NCBI RefSeq assembly: GCF_000149955.1
Contig: NC_030999.1
Location: 901,136-965,135, forward strand
DNA length: 64,000 bases
Origin: Fusarium oxysporum f. sp. lycopersici 4287
Lineage: Eukaryota; Ascomycota; Sordariomycetes; Hypocreales; Nectriaceae
Reading direction: 5' to 3'
Shown: positions 46,201 through 57,739 of the stretch, in pieces
Layout of the letters: every line of letters starts with the position of its first letter
Numbering within the stretch: the first letter of the stretch is position 1
The notes under the pieces: generated by a model
Seen by the model: the letters and a program-made list of their open reading frames with translations, nothing else
Databases searched by the model: none
What the model was told of the DNA's origin: nothing
Program-made: the position numbers and the translations under genes

Positions 46201-48803
46201 ACAATCTGGATGCTCTAGGAGGTCCTGGTTTATTGCCCCACGAGCGGTCGGCCTCATACAATCGACACCACCGTTCAAATGTTGTCTCATCTCGTAAAAA
46301 GCTAAGTGTAATTCGAACGATGTCCTCAGAAGCCTCAGCCGAAACGGCGTAGTCCATCCAGGATTCTGCTGCATACCGTGCCATTGGAAAATCGTATCTG
46401 ATCGTGCTGTCACTGCCCCTGATATCGGTAAGGTACGTCAAGCAAGTTTTGGAGATGGCAATGCTGGCATTTTCGAGATTGAATTGGGCTTGTTCAAGAA
46501 GATACTCTTTGACAGAGAAATGGGCCAGATGAAGTTCCTCTACGGTCCAGATGGATTTCGTGACTTCGGCGATTATAACCAAGCTGGGGCAGTATCGTAG
46601 GATGTCGGTTTTTAGAGATAGTCTGCCATCAACATCGAAGCCCCGAGGCTCTTGATCTATTTCGGTAGCTATCACTTCGATAGCCTCTGCTAGCTCCAGA
46701 GGCCTCTTGGTGTAGACGAGAAACTGCAGGAGACGAATCGCGCTGCGCTTGTATTCCGACGGTATGTTTTGGAGCATGCGGCAATATGTCTCATTCAGAT
46801 CACGCGGCAAGGACCTGAGAGCTGTCTTAATGTCTTTTGGGCTCAGACATCGAGCAAGAGTTTCTAGTTGACAGGCAGCCCATCTGAACCTGCGATGAAT
46901 GTCAGAAAAGTGTTTGCTTTATATAGATGACCTAAACCAAAGCTTACATCCCATCAGCTCCATCCCCGATTTTGTCACGAATCTCCTCTAGAATACTTGG
47001 AGATAACTTCTTATCCACGAAATCGGGCTTCTGCTCAAGCGTTGCCTCAACGTAAGAGCGTATGTCAGCGTTGATAACGTTCTTATCAAGTTGGACACAG
47101 TTTCGCTTGCCGAATGACCGAGGGATCGCGCTTTCGAACTCTACTTCAGGCCGGCCAGTGACGATGAGCTGAGCCTTCCTGGATGCTAAATGTTTCAGCC
47201 ATTGCAGAAGTTCTTCCCTTGCTGTACACTCATCTAGGGCGTCGATGATAATGAAAACCTTTCCAGCAGTTTGTATCATTGTGTCAACACACGCTGATAA
47301 GGCATTTGTATCTGGTTGTCTCCGTCCATCATCATGTGAAGTGAAAAGATTATCAAGTCTTCTAGCGGCTTCGTTCCCGGTATAATAAAGCTGAACTGCC
47401 AGCGAGCGTAGGAGATCCTCCAGTTTCTGTTTCCTGGCATCGTTAAAGTCGAAGAAGAAAGCAAGCGTGGTGTGGGTGTCTATTTGCAGAAGATGATCAA
47501 GAATCGTTGTACTCAGAATGGTCTTGCCACATCCTGCTAGACCGTAGAGCCACAGATGTTGACGTGTCCCAAGTTTCCATTCCTGGAAAGCGGGACTGTT
47601 TAGAAGCCAGGCGCCAGTGCCGGGATGACGGTGTTTTCTTGCCAAGTTGGCATTGGTTGAACAATCTGGCGGGGATAGCCATCGCTCGATTTTGGCGACC
47701 CGACGGTCAGATGCCATGCTCATCACCGCTTGTTTGGTTTCATTTCCCGTGGATTCAACTGTTCAAGGTTAGAAGAAGAAGAGTGAGCTGGCATTGTGAT
47801 ACTAACTAGAACTGAGGATTTCGCTAATAGGCTTCTCAGCCTCGACCTTGCTGGGGGGAATCTGGTGTAGGAGATCCTTCGCATATGCCGCTGCCATCAT
47901 TGCAGCAAAACCCTGCCATTCCTTGTTCTTGTGCGAGTCGGAATAATCGCATATCCCGCGGATCACCAGACACGGGAAATGGTTCATTAGCCCAGCTGCC
48001 TCCATTTCGAAGCAGAGAACGCCCTTCTTCGCTGCAAGCGCATCCCGTGTCAAAGCATCCTTCATCAAACGATTTGCCGAAGCGATCAAGCCGTAGTGAA
48101 TAGCGGGGTTGTCTTCATCTTCAGTACGACCGGGTCGCACTACCAAGGTTGAGGGATCATCGCCACAAGCTTTCGCGCAGCTGGACTGATCATTCGGCGG
48201 GTGAACCTTTGAGGAGTGGTACAGCCGGTCGGTGCTGGATTCGGGCCGTTGGAACTCTTTCTTAAGTCTCGGGTTCTCTACCAAGATATCGTCGATATGT
48301 TTATGAAGCTGGTGTCCTTTGCGCTTGTATTGCGTCAAGAGTCCATGCACGGCTGTTCGCAGAATCGTCGGCGGCTGATTCAAGAATCCGGTCTCCTGAA
48401 ATTCCTGGCCCTGCACGGCCTTCCCAAAGTCGTACTGGAACACACCGCCCTTCCCGTGGCCAGAAGCACTCACCACGACGTCCCCAAGGCGAATGTCATG
48501 CTCAGTAGTCGGCGCGCCGCCGCCAATTCCAACCATCAGGCCGAATCTGACGTTGGGGAAGCTGTGAAGCATATCTCTCGCGACACCAGCGGCGGATGAT
48601 ATGCCGTATTCGCCATGGGGAAGGACAGCAATGACAACATTGTGTTTCCCGATCTTGCCCAGTGTGTAATTGTTGCTATCGTTAGCGGACACGAACTCGG
48701 GTCCTTCATGCTCTTCGTCGAGAAAGAGTTGCGCAGCAAGGTACTCGGTTGCAATGGCGCAGATCCAGCCGACCGTGTACTTCTGGGGATTTGACATAAC
48801 CAT
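43251..48803 (-). pseudogene. PNP-NACHT-ankyrin NLR-like gene with frameshifted ankyrin array (NLR1)
   Basis: Exons 48803-47807, 47758-46948 and 46889 onward; introns of 48 and 58 nt. Residues 10-310 are a nucleoside-phosphorylase (PNP_UDP) domain ([46 protein letters not shown]). NACHT follows, with the P-loop GLAGCGKT at 405-412 and a Walker B near 500-512 (VFIIIDALDEC). A helical linker and then nearly identical 33-residue ankyrin repeats start at about residue 851. The array has +1 insertions near 45955, 45850, 45790, 45740 and 44886, and an in-frame TAG at 43325-43323, after which ankyrin sequence continues to TGA at 43253-43251. As read, the protein stops after two to three repeats. The insertions fall in duplicated sequence, so a consensus error is possible and the gene might be intact. 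Fungal NLRs of this type are implicated in non-self recognition. Confidence 0.8.
43260..46150 (-). repeat. Ankyrin-coding tandem array (about 99-bp period, roughly 28 units)
   Basis: The units encode DKGADVNAQGGKYGNALQAA-type repeats and differ by only a few bases. A roughly 0.5-kb block is duplicated at an offset of 606 bp (44925-45436 and 45531-46045). Near-identity of units is expected for recently expanded or concertedly evolving fungal NLR repeats. Confidence 0.85.
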
Positions 48804-50356
48804 TGTCTAGTGTTGAGCGAAGAGAAACTTGTGACGTTGAAGGCACAAACGGTCGCAACAGAGAAGTGTTAGAATGAGGGCGTTTAAGACAGGGGAAAAT
48901 CACAGCAAAAGAAGGAACCTGACAAGGTTCACATATGCTCTGAAGGAGAGGCGAGTTCGAGATCAGGCTCTTCAAGCGAGCAAGAGTCAGAATCGGAGGC
49001 TGGCTCTGTCATCGAAGTCAGAGAGGGAAATATACCCCACCAACCAACCAGGCGGTCGCGGCGGGTGGTGAAAAAAACTAGAGTACAATAGATAAATCTA
49101 CTTATGACTCATTAAATGAATGATTTTACGCATTTCTGTCAATTTGGTCAAATTCTGTGTAAGTGAAGTTGGTGAGTTTTGGTGGAGCTTTTTTTATTTT
49201 GCCTGGCGAAAGAGGGGTGGTGGCGAAAGAGGGGTTGTGGATGGTACTTGCAGCCAGGTGTGGCACGCTGAGCGTTGTAGCAAATAATTGGTGAACGAAT
49301 CCAAGGTAAGGCGGCTGCCTCTCATATGCGGGGCGAATAGACGAACTTAAAAGGCAGCCACACGCCAGCTGGACGTTTGACCTCCCCAAACAAAGTCAGC
49401 CAGGCGAACCACCAGGTGCTCAGGCGAACATGTATGTATCTCGATACGCAATTTCTCTAAGTCACCGCCTTCGCCTGCGTGGCGACCGCTCTCATAATAC
49501 CAACAATCATTATGTATATCGCCTTTCGTGGTTGTCTAATCCCATGCGACGCTCTGCTCGACTGGCGATGCCGGATTGTCGGGTATGAGAGTTCGCGTGT
49601 GGTGTCATTAGACTTTGCTGAGGAGTAAATAATCGGTATGTCACTGCAGCCCTGGAAGTACGTCGCCAGCGCGGTGTTGGTGCAGAGCGGCATGACTTTT
49701 GGCTTGCGGGCGGTTGCTTTATCTCACGATGCCAGCCTCTCGCAGGGTCGGCCTGTAGTCTTGAGGTCAAGATAAAGTATAAAAACCTACGTGTACATCC
49801 TGCGTAGTAAATTTCAGGGTAATGATGAGCTCACCCTGTTGCAGTGGCGTTGTGATATATGCCATCTGGAGAATGCTTGCAGAGACCCACATCTACCCCG
49901 CTTTTGACGGGCTTCATTTGGACATCATCTGGTACTTCACCGAACCCGCAAGTATCGCTTACATGTCGCGGTAACTGTCCTATTGAACCGAAGACCGCCG
50001 ACAAGCACCGCTATTTGGAGTTTTGATTTCGTGGTAGTCTGTCACGTTATCATCGTCGCTGTGAATTTGGTAAAACTTTATATTTACCGCTTAGCGAGAA
50101 AAATATCTCGAGAATCTTCCATCTCGCATATGATAGATTAAACTAATTTACTATCATATCAGGTCACATAACTTACTGATATCGCATTTAAATCCAACCT
50201 ACCAGGACTGGCGGATCGCTGTTAAACTCGAGATCTGGCTGTTGTTATTCTGATCAACCCCACAACAATACCCCACTTCCAGCGGTATTCTCGTCCAATC
50301 AAGACGGCCGTCTACGAACCGACTGATAACCTTCGGCGGGTGCTCGTCTCACTTCA
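48804..50356. promoter_or_regulatory. Shared upstream region of two head-to-head NLR genes
   Basis: About 1.55 kb separates the two divergent ATGs (48803 minus and 50357 plus). It has no convincing gene. There are short direct duplications (GCGAAAGAGGGGT-GTGG at about 49,207 and 49,224; AGGCGAAC at about 49,402 and 49,421). It must hold both promoters. Confidence 0.45.
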
Positions 50357-53300
50357 ATGTCCGAGCCATGCATAGAAGACTACGCGATCGGCTGGATCTG
50401 TGCCCTGCAGGAGGAGTATGAGGCGGCATGCCGCATGCTCGACGACGAATTCGAAGGTCTAGAGATGAGCGACGTAAACGACAACAATACCTACGTCTTT
50501 GGTCGCATCAGTGGTCACAATGTGGTCATTGGGTGCCTCCCAGACGGCCGGTATGGTATCAGCTCGGCTGCGGTTGTCGCCCGAGACATGGTCCGGTCGT
50601 TTCCTAGCTTGAAGTTCGCCTTGATGGTAGGCATCGGTGGAGGTGCTCCGACGGCAGAGAAAGACATCCGCCTCGGCGACGTAGTTGTCAGCGTACCACA
50701 GGGCAAGCTAGGAGGAGTGATCCAATACGACTTCGGGAAGAGGCTATCGGATAGTCAATTTCAACTCACCGGCCAGATGAACTCTCCCCCTGAGGTGCTG
50801 TTGGGAGCGATCCCTGAGATGCGACGCCGTCACAACGACTCCAATAAGCCAGATAGAATATCAGAACACCTGAGGCTGATGGACGATATGCCCGACTATC
50901 AGCGTCCTGATGAAGACCAACTATACCGCGCTGATTACGAACACAAGGGTGGAGTGACTTGCTCGCATTGCGAGGCAAGCGGGCTCGAGAAGCGATCACC
51001 GCGAGTGACCAAGCGAGCAGTCACTGTCCACTATGGTATCATCGCATCCGCCAATTCAGTTATGAAGAACGCGAAGCAGAGGGATCAATACGCTCAAGAC
51101 CCAGAACTTCAGGTTTTGTGCTTTGAGATGGAAGCTGGCGGGCTGATGAACAACTTCCCATCTCTAGTGATCCGAGGAATCTGCGATTATTCGGATTCAC
51201 ACAAGAACGACGAGTGGCATAAATATGCAGCACTCGCATCGGCTGCCTACGCTAGAGAACTTCTTCATGTTCTGAAACCTAGGAAGGTGGCAGTATTGCC
51301 GTCATGGGCCGGCAAATTGGGGAGGCGTAAGTAACATCGTTTCTGATAGGAGGGCTGTACTGTTATACAATCCCAGAGGGGTTCTACCCCATTCCCACGA
51401 ACGTAGTCTATATAACAGCCCTTCTCCTCATACTTCAACTACGCAAATGACTGCTGCGCTCAATATCTGATGATTCATAGTCTTAGAAGACATTCAGAAT
51501 ATAAAGGACCAGACGTCAGCAACATCCAGGAAGGCTGACACGATCATCGATTACTATCACACTCAAAAGCAAAAGGAAATCCTGCATTGGCTCACAGAAG
51601 TTGACTACGGCCCTCAGCAAAGTGACTACTTTGGAAGGCGACAACGTGGTACAGGTCAGTGACTTCTTGAGTCGGCAAAGTTCCAGTGCTGGCTGGCAAA
51701 CAAACAACAGACGTTGTTCTGTCCAGGCATCCCGGGCGCTGGAAAGACCATTCTTACCTCGATTGTGGTCGAGAATCTGGAAGCACTATTCCAGAATGAT
51801 AGGAGTTTCGGTATTGCATACATACATCTATTGCAATTTCCGGCGCCAAGACGAGCAGACAGCTACAGACCTATTGGCCAGCCTACTTAAACAGCTAGCT
51901 GAGGGCCGAACGACATTCTCAGATAGCGTGAAATTGCTCTATCACAAGCATAAGGACAAACGATCGCGCCCATCATTCGAGGACATATCAAGCACCCTAC
52001 AATCCGTGGTCGCACTTTATTCAAGGGTCTTTATTCTAATAGACGCGCTTGATGAATGTCGAGCATCCGATGGCAGTCGGACAAGATTCCTGGCAGAGGT
52101 ATTCAAACTCCAAGCCAGGTCCGGAGCCAACATATTCGCGACGTCGAGGTTTATTCCGGATATCACGGAAGTGTTCCAAAACAGCATCTCACTGGAAATA
52201 AGTGCTACAGAAGAGGATGTACGGAGATATCTTCAGAACCACATGCTGCGATTGCCCGCTTTTGTCCGTCGTAGTCCAGAACTCCAAGAGGAGGTCAAGA
52301 GCAGCATCGTTCACTCGGTCCAGGGAATGTAAGCAGCTTCATCCGGAGAAAAGACGAGAGGCTAACGTACTCAGGTTCCTCCTCGCCCAGTTTCATCTGG
52401 AGTCTCTGATCAACAAGATATCGATCAAAGCAGTCCGTAACGCTCTTGCGAAGCTACCAAGCGGATCAGACGCGTACGACCATGCGTACGAGACGGCGAT
52501 GGAGCGAATCGAACAGCAGGCACCAGGTCATCGAGACTTTGCTAAGCAGATCCTATCTTGGATTACATGCGCAAAGAGGCCGCTTACTACGTTAGAGCTC
52601 CGACATGCTCTCGCCGTAGAAGTTGGCACAACGGAGCTTGACGAGGAGGCGTTGCCAGAAATCGAAGACATTGTTGTGGCGTGTGTTGGGCTAGTCACAA
52701 ACGACAAGCAAAGCGACATCATCAGGTTAGTACACTACACGACTCAGCAATACTTCGACAAAAACCGGGGGAAATGGTTTCCGAACGCAGAAGCTGGGAT
52801 CACGACAACCTGCGCTACCTACTTATTATTCAATATCTTTGAGAGCGGGTTCTGTCGGACTGATGAGGAATTTGAAGAACGGTTACGGTTGAACCCATTC
52901 TATGAGTACTCTGCACATCATTGGGGGAATCATGCTCGTAAAGCTCCAACTCTATGCCAGGAGGTCATTGACTTTCTTGAATCCGACACAAAAGTCGAGT
53001 CATCGAGTCAAGCACTAATGGCCGCAAGGGGGTATTTGGGACGAGGATACAGCCAAATAGTTCCAATGCGAATGACTGGACTGCATTTAGTGGCATACTT
53101 CGGGATCCAGGATAGCGTACAAACACTGAGCAGGGGGGACCCTGTGAACCTCAGGGACAGTCATGGCATGACCGCACTATCGTATGCTGCCGAGCGAGGA
53201 CATGAAGTTATTGTCAAGCTGCTTCTCGAGATGGGAAAAGTCGACGTCAACATTCAAGATACGTTTGGTATAACACCGCTCTCGAGGGCCACCAGAAACG

Positions 53301-53458
53301 GGCATGAAGCTATTGTCAAGCTGCTTCTCGAGATGGGAAAAGTCGATGTCGATATTCAAGATAAGGATGGTACAACACCGCTCTCATGGGCCGCCAGAAA
53401 TGGGTATGAGGGTATCGATGGTCTGAGGAACACGGAGGACATTGTGTCCCCCCTTTGA
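50357..53458 (+). pseudogene. PNP-NACHT-ankyrin NLR-like gene, disabled (NLR2)
   Basis: Exons 50357-51326, 51481-52328 and 52375-53458; introns of 154 and 46 nt. The PNP domain is complete ([60 protein letters not shown]). The second exon opens with a conserved linker ([14 protein letters not shown]), then reads GTGQ-stop-LLES: a TGA at 51660-51662 (codon 384) where relatives have Trp. The NACHT P-loop GIPGAGKT follows. A 4-bp duplication (ACAT, within 51819-51828) then shifts the frame before [10 protein letters not shown]. Walker B is RVFILIDALDEC. Exon 3 carries a winged-helix-like region and three ankyrin repeats (DVNIQDTFGITPLS). The last repeat breaks at about 53410 and ends in unrelated sequence. 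The paralogue NLR1 has a much longer array. Confidence 0.85.
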
Positions 53459-53460
53459 AC

Positions 53461-53781
53461 CTCTCAATTCCTCCATTTGAGGTTCACCAGTTTACTCGAT
53501 ATGCAAACGCCGGTTTACTTGTCATCCCGATGGCAAATACGTCTAATGGAAGACTTCTGCGGAATGCACTCGCAAAGTAGAGGCCAAAGGATGTTGTCGT
53601 GCATTCAATCACTGTATTCGTCGAGTCCGACGTTGGAGAACAACCATATAACGAGGCAGGAGCGCTCGGTGCTCACAACCGCATCAGCAATGCCTTGTGT
53701 GACATAATAGTACTAGGCAACCGGGATACGTTGGCATCCAAGGGTATTGGAACTCCCATGGTCGCCTCCATCGAAAACTAG
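53461..53781 (+). pseudogene. Decayed open frame abutting the NLR2 break
   Basis: One frame reads FEVHQFTRYANAGLLVIPMA, meets TAG at 53578-53580, and goes on through VVVHSITVFVESDVGEQPY and ALCDIIVLGNRDTLA to TAG at 53779-53781. It looks like real protein with a nonsense codon, different from any NLR sequence. The family is not recognised. It probably marks DNA joined to the truncated NLR by a rearrangement. Confidence 0.35.
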
Positions 53782-54228
53782 ATTCAGCTTGACAACGTTG
53801 ACCGCCCTGTCGACTTTGGGAGTCGTGGTCGTCCACAATGCCACGGAAGGGAGAACGGTGGCAGGTCTATCTTGGCGTGCTAGGGTCCCTCCTACTTATG
53901 TCGATCGTGCCCGCTGATTTGGGTTTGATGGTAACCTGAATTACGGCCGGGTGACAGTTGGTCAAATAATGGCGGCGCATGTGCCAGGCTTGGACAAAGC
54001 AGATGGGCAAGGTGTACTCACTGGGCGTTCTCGCTATGATTTGCTGGGCGAGGCCATCGATCGTCTAACAGTCCCGTGGTAATTGTACATTAGAGCCAAT
54101 TCAAAGCCACGATGTGCCACTGCACCTTAAGTCGATAGGGTTTTCGAAGACAATGCCGTGGGACGCAAATTACCCTGGCTAAACTGTGTATTCACTTCGC
54201 CACAAGCAGGCGAAGCTTCCTAGGGCTT
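53782..54228. other. Intergenic region
   Basis: Short hydrophobic frames only (for example VYLGVLGSLLLMSIVPADLG at about 53,868), possibly a membrane-protein scrap. No supported gene. Confidence 0.3.
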
Positions 54229-55639
54229 CTAGACCTGAGCAGTACGTGCCATCCAAATATGAAAAGCGACTACGACTATAAATGTAGTAGGGGCGGTGAT
54301 CACCCAGTAGATCCAAAATCCAGTCGAGACCTTCCACCCATTATTGAAACTGAAGAAGGCAGTGCTGAAGAGAGCCTGTAACTATGTGAATAAATTGGCA
54401 AGCATGACTCAGGGTAACACGTACAGAAAAGAAGGTTGCCGGGAGAAACACCATTGTCAAGTATGCGATGGATTTCATCACCGTATTGTCTTGATTGGCG
54501 ATGTTGTTAAAAGCCTGCATTCAGTCAGTTTATCTGAGCGATGCACCAATCAAGTACTTCAACCAGGCTGGTTCCGTACTAAATCGACTTCGTTCTCGAG
54601 TCTCTTTTGATTAGAGTCGGACCGAAGCTTGAGACTCTTCGTCAACTGGATTTGAAATCTCAAGTATTCCTTCGCCTGCACCTGGTAGGTCTTCTCGTGC
54701 GCGCACGGCTCCTTATCGTAGACTTCTGTCTGGTATCGTAGCATCTCTTGAAGCGTCTCAATGGTTGCCGACAGGATCTCAGAAGTGTGGATACCGTGTC
54801 TGGAGATGTCATGCATTGGCTTGAACAGCCGTCCGACGTATGGCCGGTTCTAAGGCCAGTTAGACTTCTCTGGTGACCGACCTTTTCAAGCAAACGTGAC
54901 CAAAAACAACGGAATGCTCACCTTCTCGAGCCTTCTAACTGGACCTCGAACACGCCACACCGAAAGATCGTAGTACTTTATTATCAGGTCGATGAGGTCG
55001 ACGTGCATGGCGAACGGATCTTCAAAGTTGAGACATGACGGCCGCCTCTCAAGTAATGCTTTCAATTGGTCGGGCAGATCGAAAGGTATGTCGACACACA
55101 GAACTTGGCACCTGCTTGGAGAATCCCAGCGAGTAAAGATTCCCATCTCGAACCACTCGTAACCTTTCACATTGGTATGAGGTACATACTCGGGTTCTGT
55201 GTCGTCCGGGTCGTGATCGACTTTGGGAATCATTTTCACCAGACAGCGAAACCAAGTGCCTAACTTATTTTAGTAGGTCACTTGAATGGGTTGAAGAAAT
55301 GCATAGAACGTACTGCTTCTTGTAACATGGCCATTAGCATAAGTCGGTCTGCAGCCAAAGTAACCATTCAATCTGACACAAGTTCTAGTAGCGACGAACT
55401 TGGGAATATCGAAAAGACCTAGAAGCTCTTCCCGGCTATCCTGATCTTTGGGAAAGCATCCTTTATCGAGAAAACTGGGCTTCCGGATCAACATTTGTAG
55501 ACGTGAAGAAAGCGGAGGTCACTCACATGTAGCAATTCTCATCCATGCCACTCACAGTCTGGGCACTGAAAGTATTATCGACAGTTTTCACCCATCCCAT
55601 TCCTTCGGAGGCTGGTCTACAGTCAGAATTTGAATACAT
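54229..55639 (-). pseudogene. CorA-like magnesium transporter family gene with one premature stop
   Basis: Exons 55639-55527, 55474-54922, 54849-54580, 54514-54425 and 54375-54229. Introns are 52, 72, 65 and 49 nt, and all phases agree, giving 390 aa. The N-terminal soluble part includes GYFGCRPTYANG, SSTFYAFLQP, WFRCLVKMIP and EWFEMGIFTRWDSP. A helical stalk follows (HDISRHGIHTSEILSATIET, then RSDSNQKRLENEV). AFNNIANQDNTVMKSIA then leads into transmembrane helix 1 (about 322-345, YLTMVFLPATFFS), and helix 2 (about 363-385, FWIYWVITAPTTFIVVV) comes near the end. The GMN ion-selectivity motif of true CorA is missing, as is common in this fungal family. The only lesion is TAA at 55272-55270 (codon 106), reading VTY-stop-NKLGTWF. 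A CAA-to-TAA change would explain it. Confidence 0.75.
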
Positions 55640-57313
55640 CGCGTTATGAACTCTGAGTATCTACCAGGCCTCAGGAGAGTTGCTCGGGAATTTGTCTGCA
55701 ACCTGGTTGCCATGGTCAAATCGGGCTGTCGAATTGCTGGGATCTCAGGGAGGTGACCTCCACATTCTTGATGATTGTCCCAGTAATCTCTGGTAGCTGT
55801 TCGGGACGCTTTCTGGATAACCAGAACCCCGAAAGGTCGGATAAACTACAAGCGGTGTCCGAGCCTGATTCAGGTATACTTCCGGCCTTTTTATATTCCG
55901 CATTTTCAAGCCATATGCATGTGGGTTGGGTCGAGACAAAACTGAGAGGGATGCATTAGCCATTTATGGTGGGATTTATTGGTAGCCATTGACGAGACGC
56001 TGACGCGCCTGTGAGATTGCTGAAATGGTCAAGGCTGCTGATTTCTTCAAATATGCGCACGAAGTACTTCGCCCTAGGATCCTAACTTTTCTGCGCCTCC
56101 CCAGGTACTATCTCACGTCACAGCAACACCTAGCTAATCGTAGCGGTTTAAAAAAACACTTCGTCATAAATAGATTGGACTCAACTCTTGTGTTCAGAGT
56201 ATCTAGGTTCCTCACCCATCAGCTTGTTTAGAACCTACCAGTTTGTTCATCCTTGCGTTTGTTAGTTATGCAACTAGCGAATCTCAAGCCGTAGTTTTAC
56301 TCTGAGCACGGACTAAGTATGGTGCTGGTAGTTCTGTGCATAGCTGTGACTATGCTGCCTGACATCAGCCTCTTGTAAGTGGCTGACTCGTATCAGTGGA
56401 ACTAATTTTATCCGATTCATCAAGCCATCGTGGCTGGATGCATGGCTGGTTCGCGGCCTTGGCTAGTTGTCATGCGTGATCGAATAATTGGAGAGGCCTC
56501 AGTGGATTGGGTCTTTTGGAGGTGGCGCGCAGCGCAAAGGGGAACGTGCGCGCGTGCACGGCCAAATAACGTGATTCTAACTCTACTGAAGGGTTGCGTG
56601 GCAGGTGGTTGTGAAAGGAGAAACGATATGAAAGTAGCCCCGAATCAGGACTACTTCTATTCTGAAGTAGTCCCCCCTTCCAGACATTTAACATATGAGA
56701 GAAGATGTGATTTTTGATCCTGCTCGGACTTTGAAGTATGCTTGCTCCCAGCTGGTTCATTGTCCACGTTAAACTGAGCGTTATCAACGTCAGCGGCTCC
56801 AGTTGAGCCCATCCCTCTAGAATATCACCGCCTTCCACGACCGTGCGAAGCCCACAGGTGTCACTATTGAAGCAAATGAGAGTGCAAATAATTTAGATGG
56901 AATTGTATGGCTTAGTAGTCTTCATCTCACAATCAACGTCGTCGTGGACCTCGGAGTTTTTGGACATCGCACGTTGAGAATCGCGACTGATATCATAATG
57001 GGCTGACGGAAGAAATTTACAGAGCTGGCTGCTGAGAGCTGGTTCGTTGCTTGTTTAAGATAACAATTACCTCATTGAGGCAGTTGAGCTTTATATTAAT
57101 CACTGACTATTGGTATGCCGGCTCGGATGAGTGCTGTATTGTTTAAAGTTGTGATAAAGAATTTCCAGAGTCATAGGCCATCCGGTACCGTTAAAAGCTC
57201 TTAGCAATAGAAGTGACGTTCAGAAGATCCATCAGGCTTTCCCACAGTTTCCCCAGAATTTGCTACAGGTTGTGAAACTCATCGACCTTTGTCCTCAAAC
57301 CAATTAATCTTTC
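55640..57313. other. Intergenic region
   Basis: About 1.7 kb with only short frames. No repeat or RNA gene seen. Confidence 0.4.
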
Positions 57314-57739
57314 CTACTCAGTTGCCAATTCGAAATACGTTTTCTTCGAGTATTCTGGCCATTCGTTTCCTTTTTCGTTGATCCACTCGCCATCTTTATT
57401 TTTGGTCCACCACGTTTCATATAGGGTACTATCGATATAATCTCGATGTATCCTCTGAACAAGTATTTTAGTAGCTTTTGCTCCACAATGGCATAACGGA
57501 TTGATGAGCCATTTGAAATATCCCATAACATCGGTTCCTCCAGGGTAAACGATATGCTCGTGCGAGGACTCGTTCCAGTTAGCAGATGACTTCATGAGAA
57601 AACAAGCTAGAGTAGGTCTTACACAGGCGAATCCAAGACTGTCCCCCGCGCTTTTGAAATATTCGACTTCTTGAACCAACTTGTTCTCAAGTTCTTGACC
57701 ACTCATTGTTTCGTTGAGCTGTTTTTCGTTTGAAGGCAT
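57314..57739 (-). CDS. Hypothetical protein, 141 aa
   Basis: The frame runs from ATG 57739 (MPSNEKQLNETMSGQELEN onward) with balanced composition. It has a helical N-terminus, a central segment with a Cys pair (PLCHCGAK) and an aromatic, charged end (YETWWTKNKDGEWINEKG). There is no signal peptide or transmembrane segment. It stands alone between gene-poor flanks. I do not recognise the family. It may be an intact lineage-specific gene or a surviving exon. Confidence 0.5.
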   Translation of the reverse strand: MPSNEKQLNETMSGQELENKLVQEVEYFKSAGDSLGFACVRPTLACFLMKSSANWNESSHEHIVYPGGTDVMGYFKWLINPLCHCGAKATKILVQRIHRDYIDSTLYETWWTKNKDGEWINEKGNEWPEYSKKTYFELATE

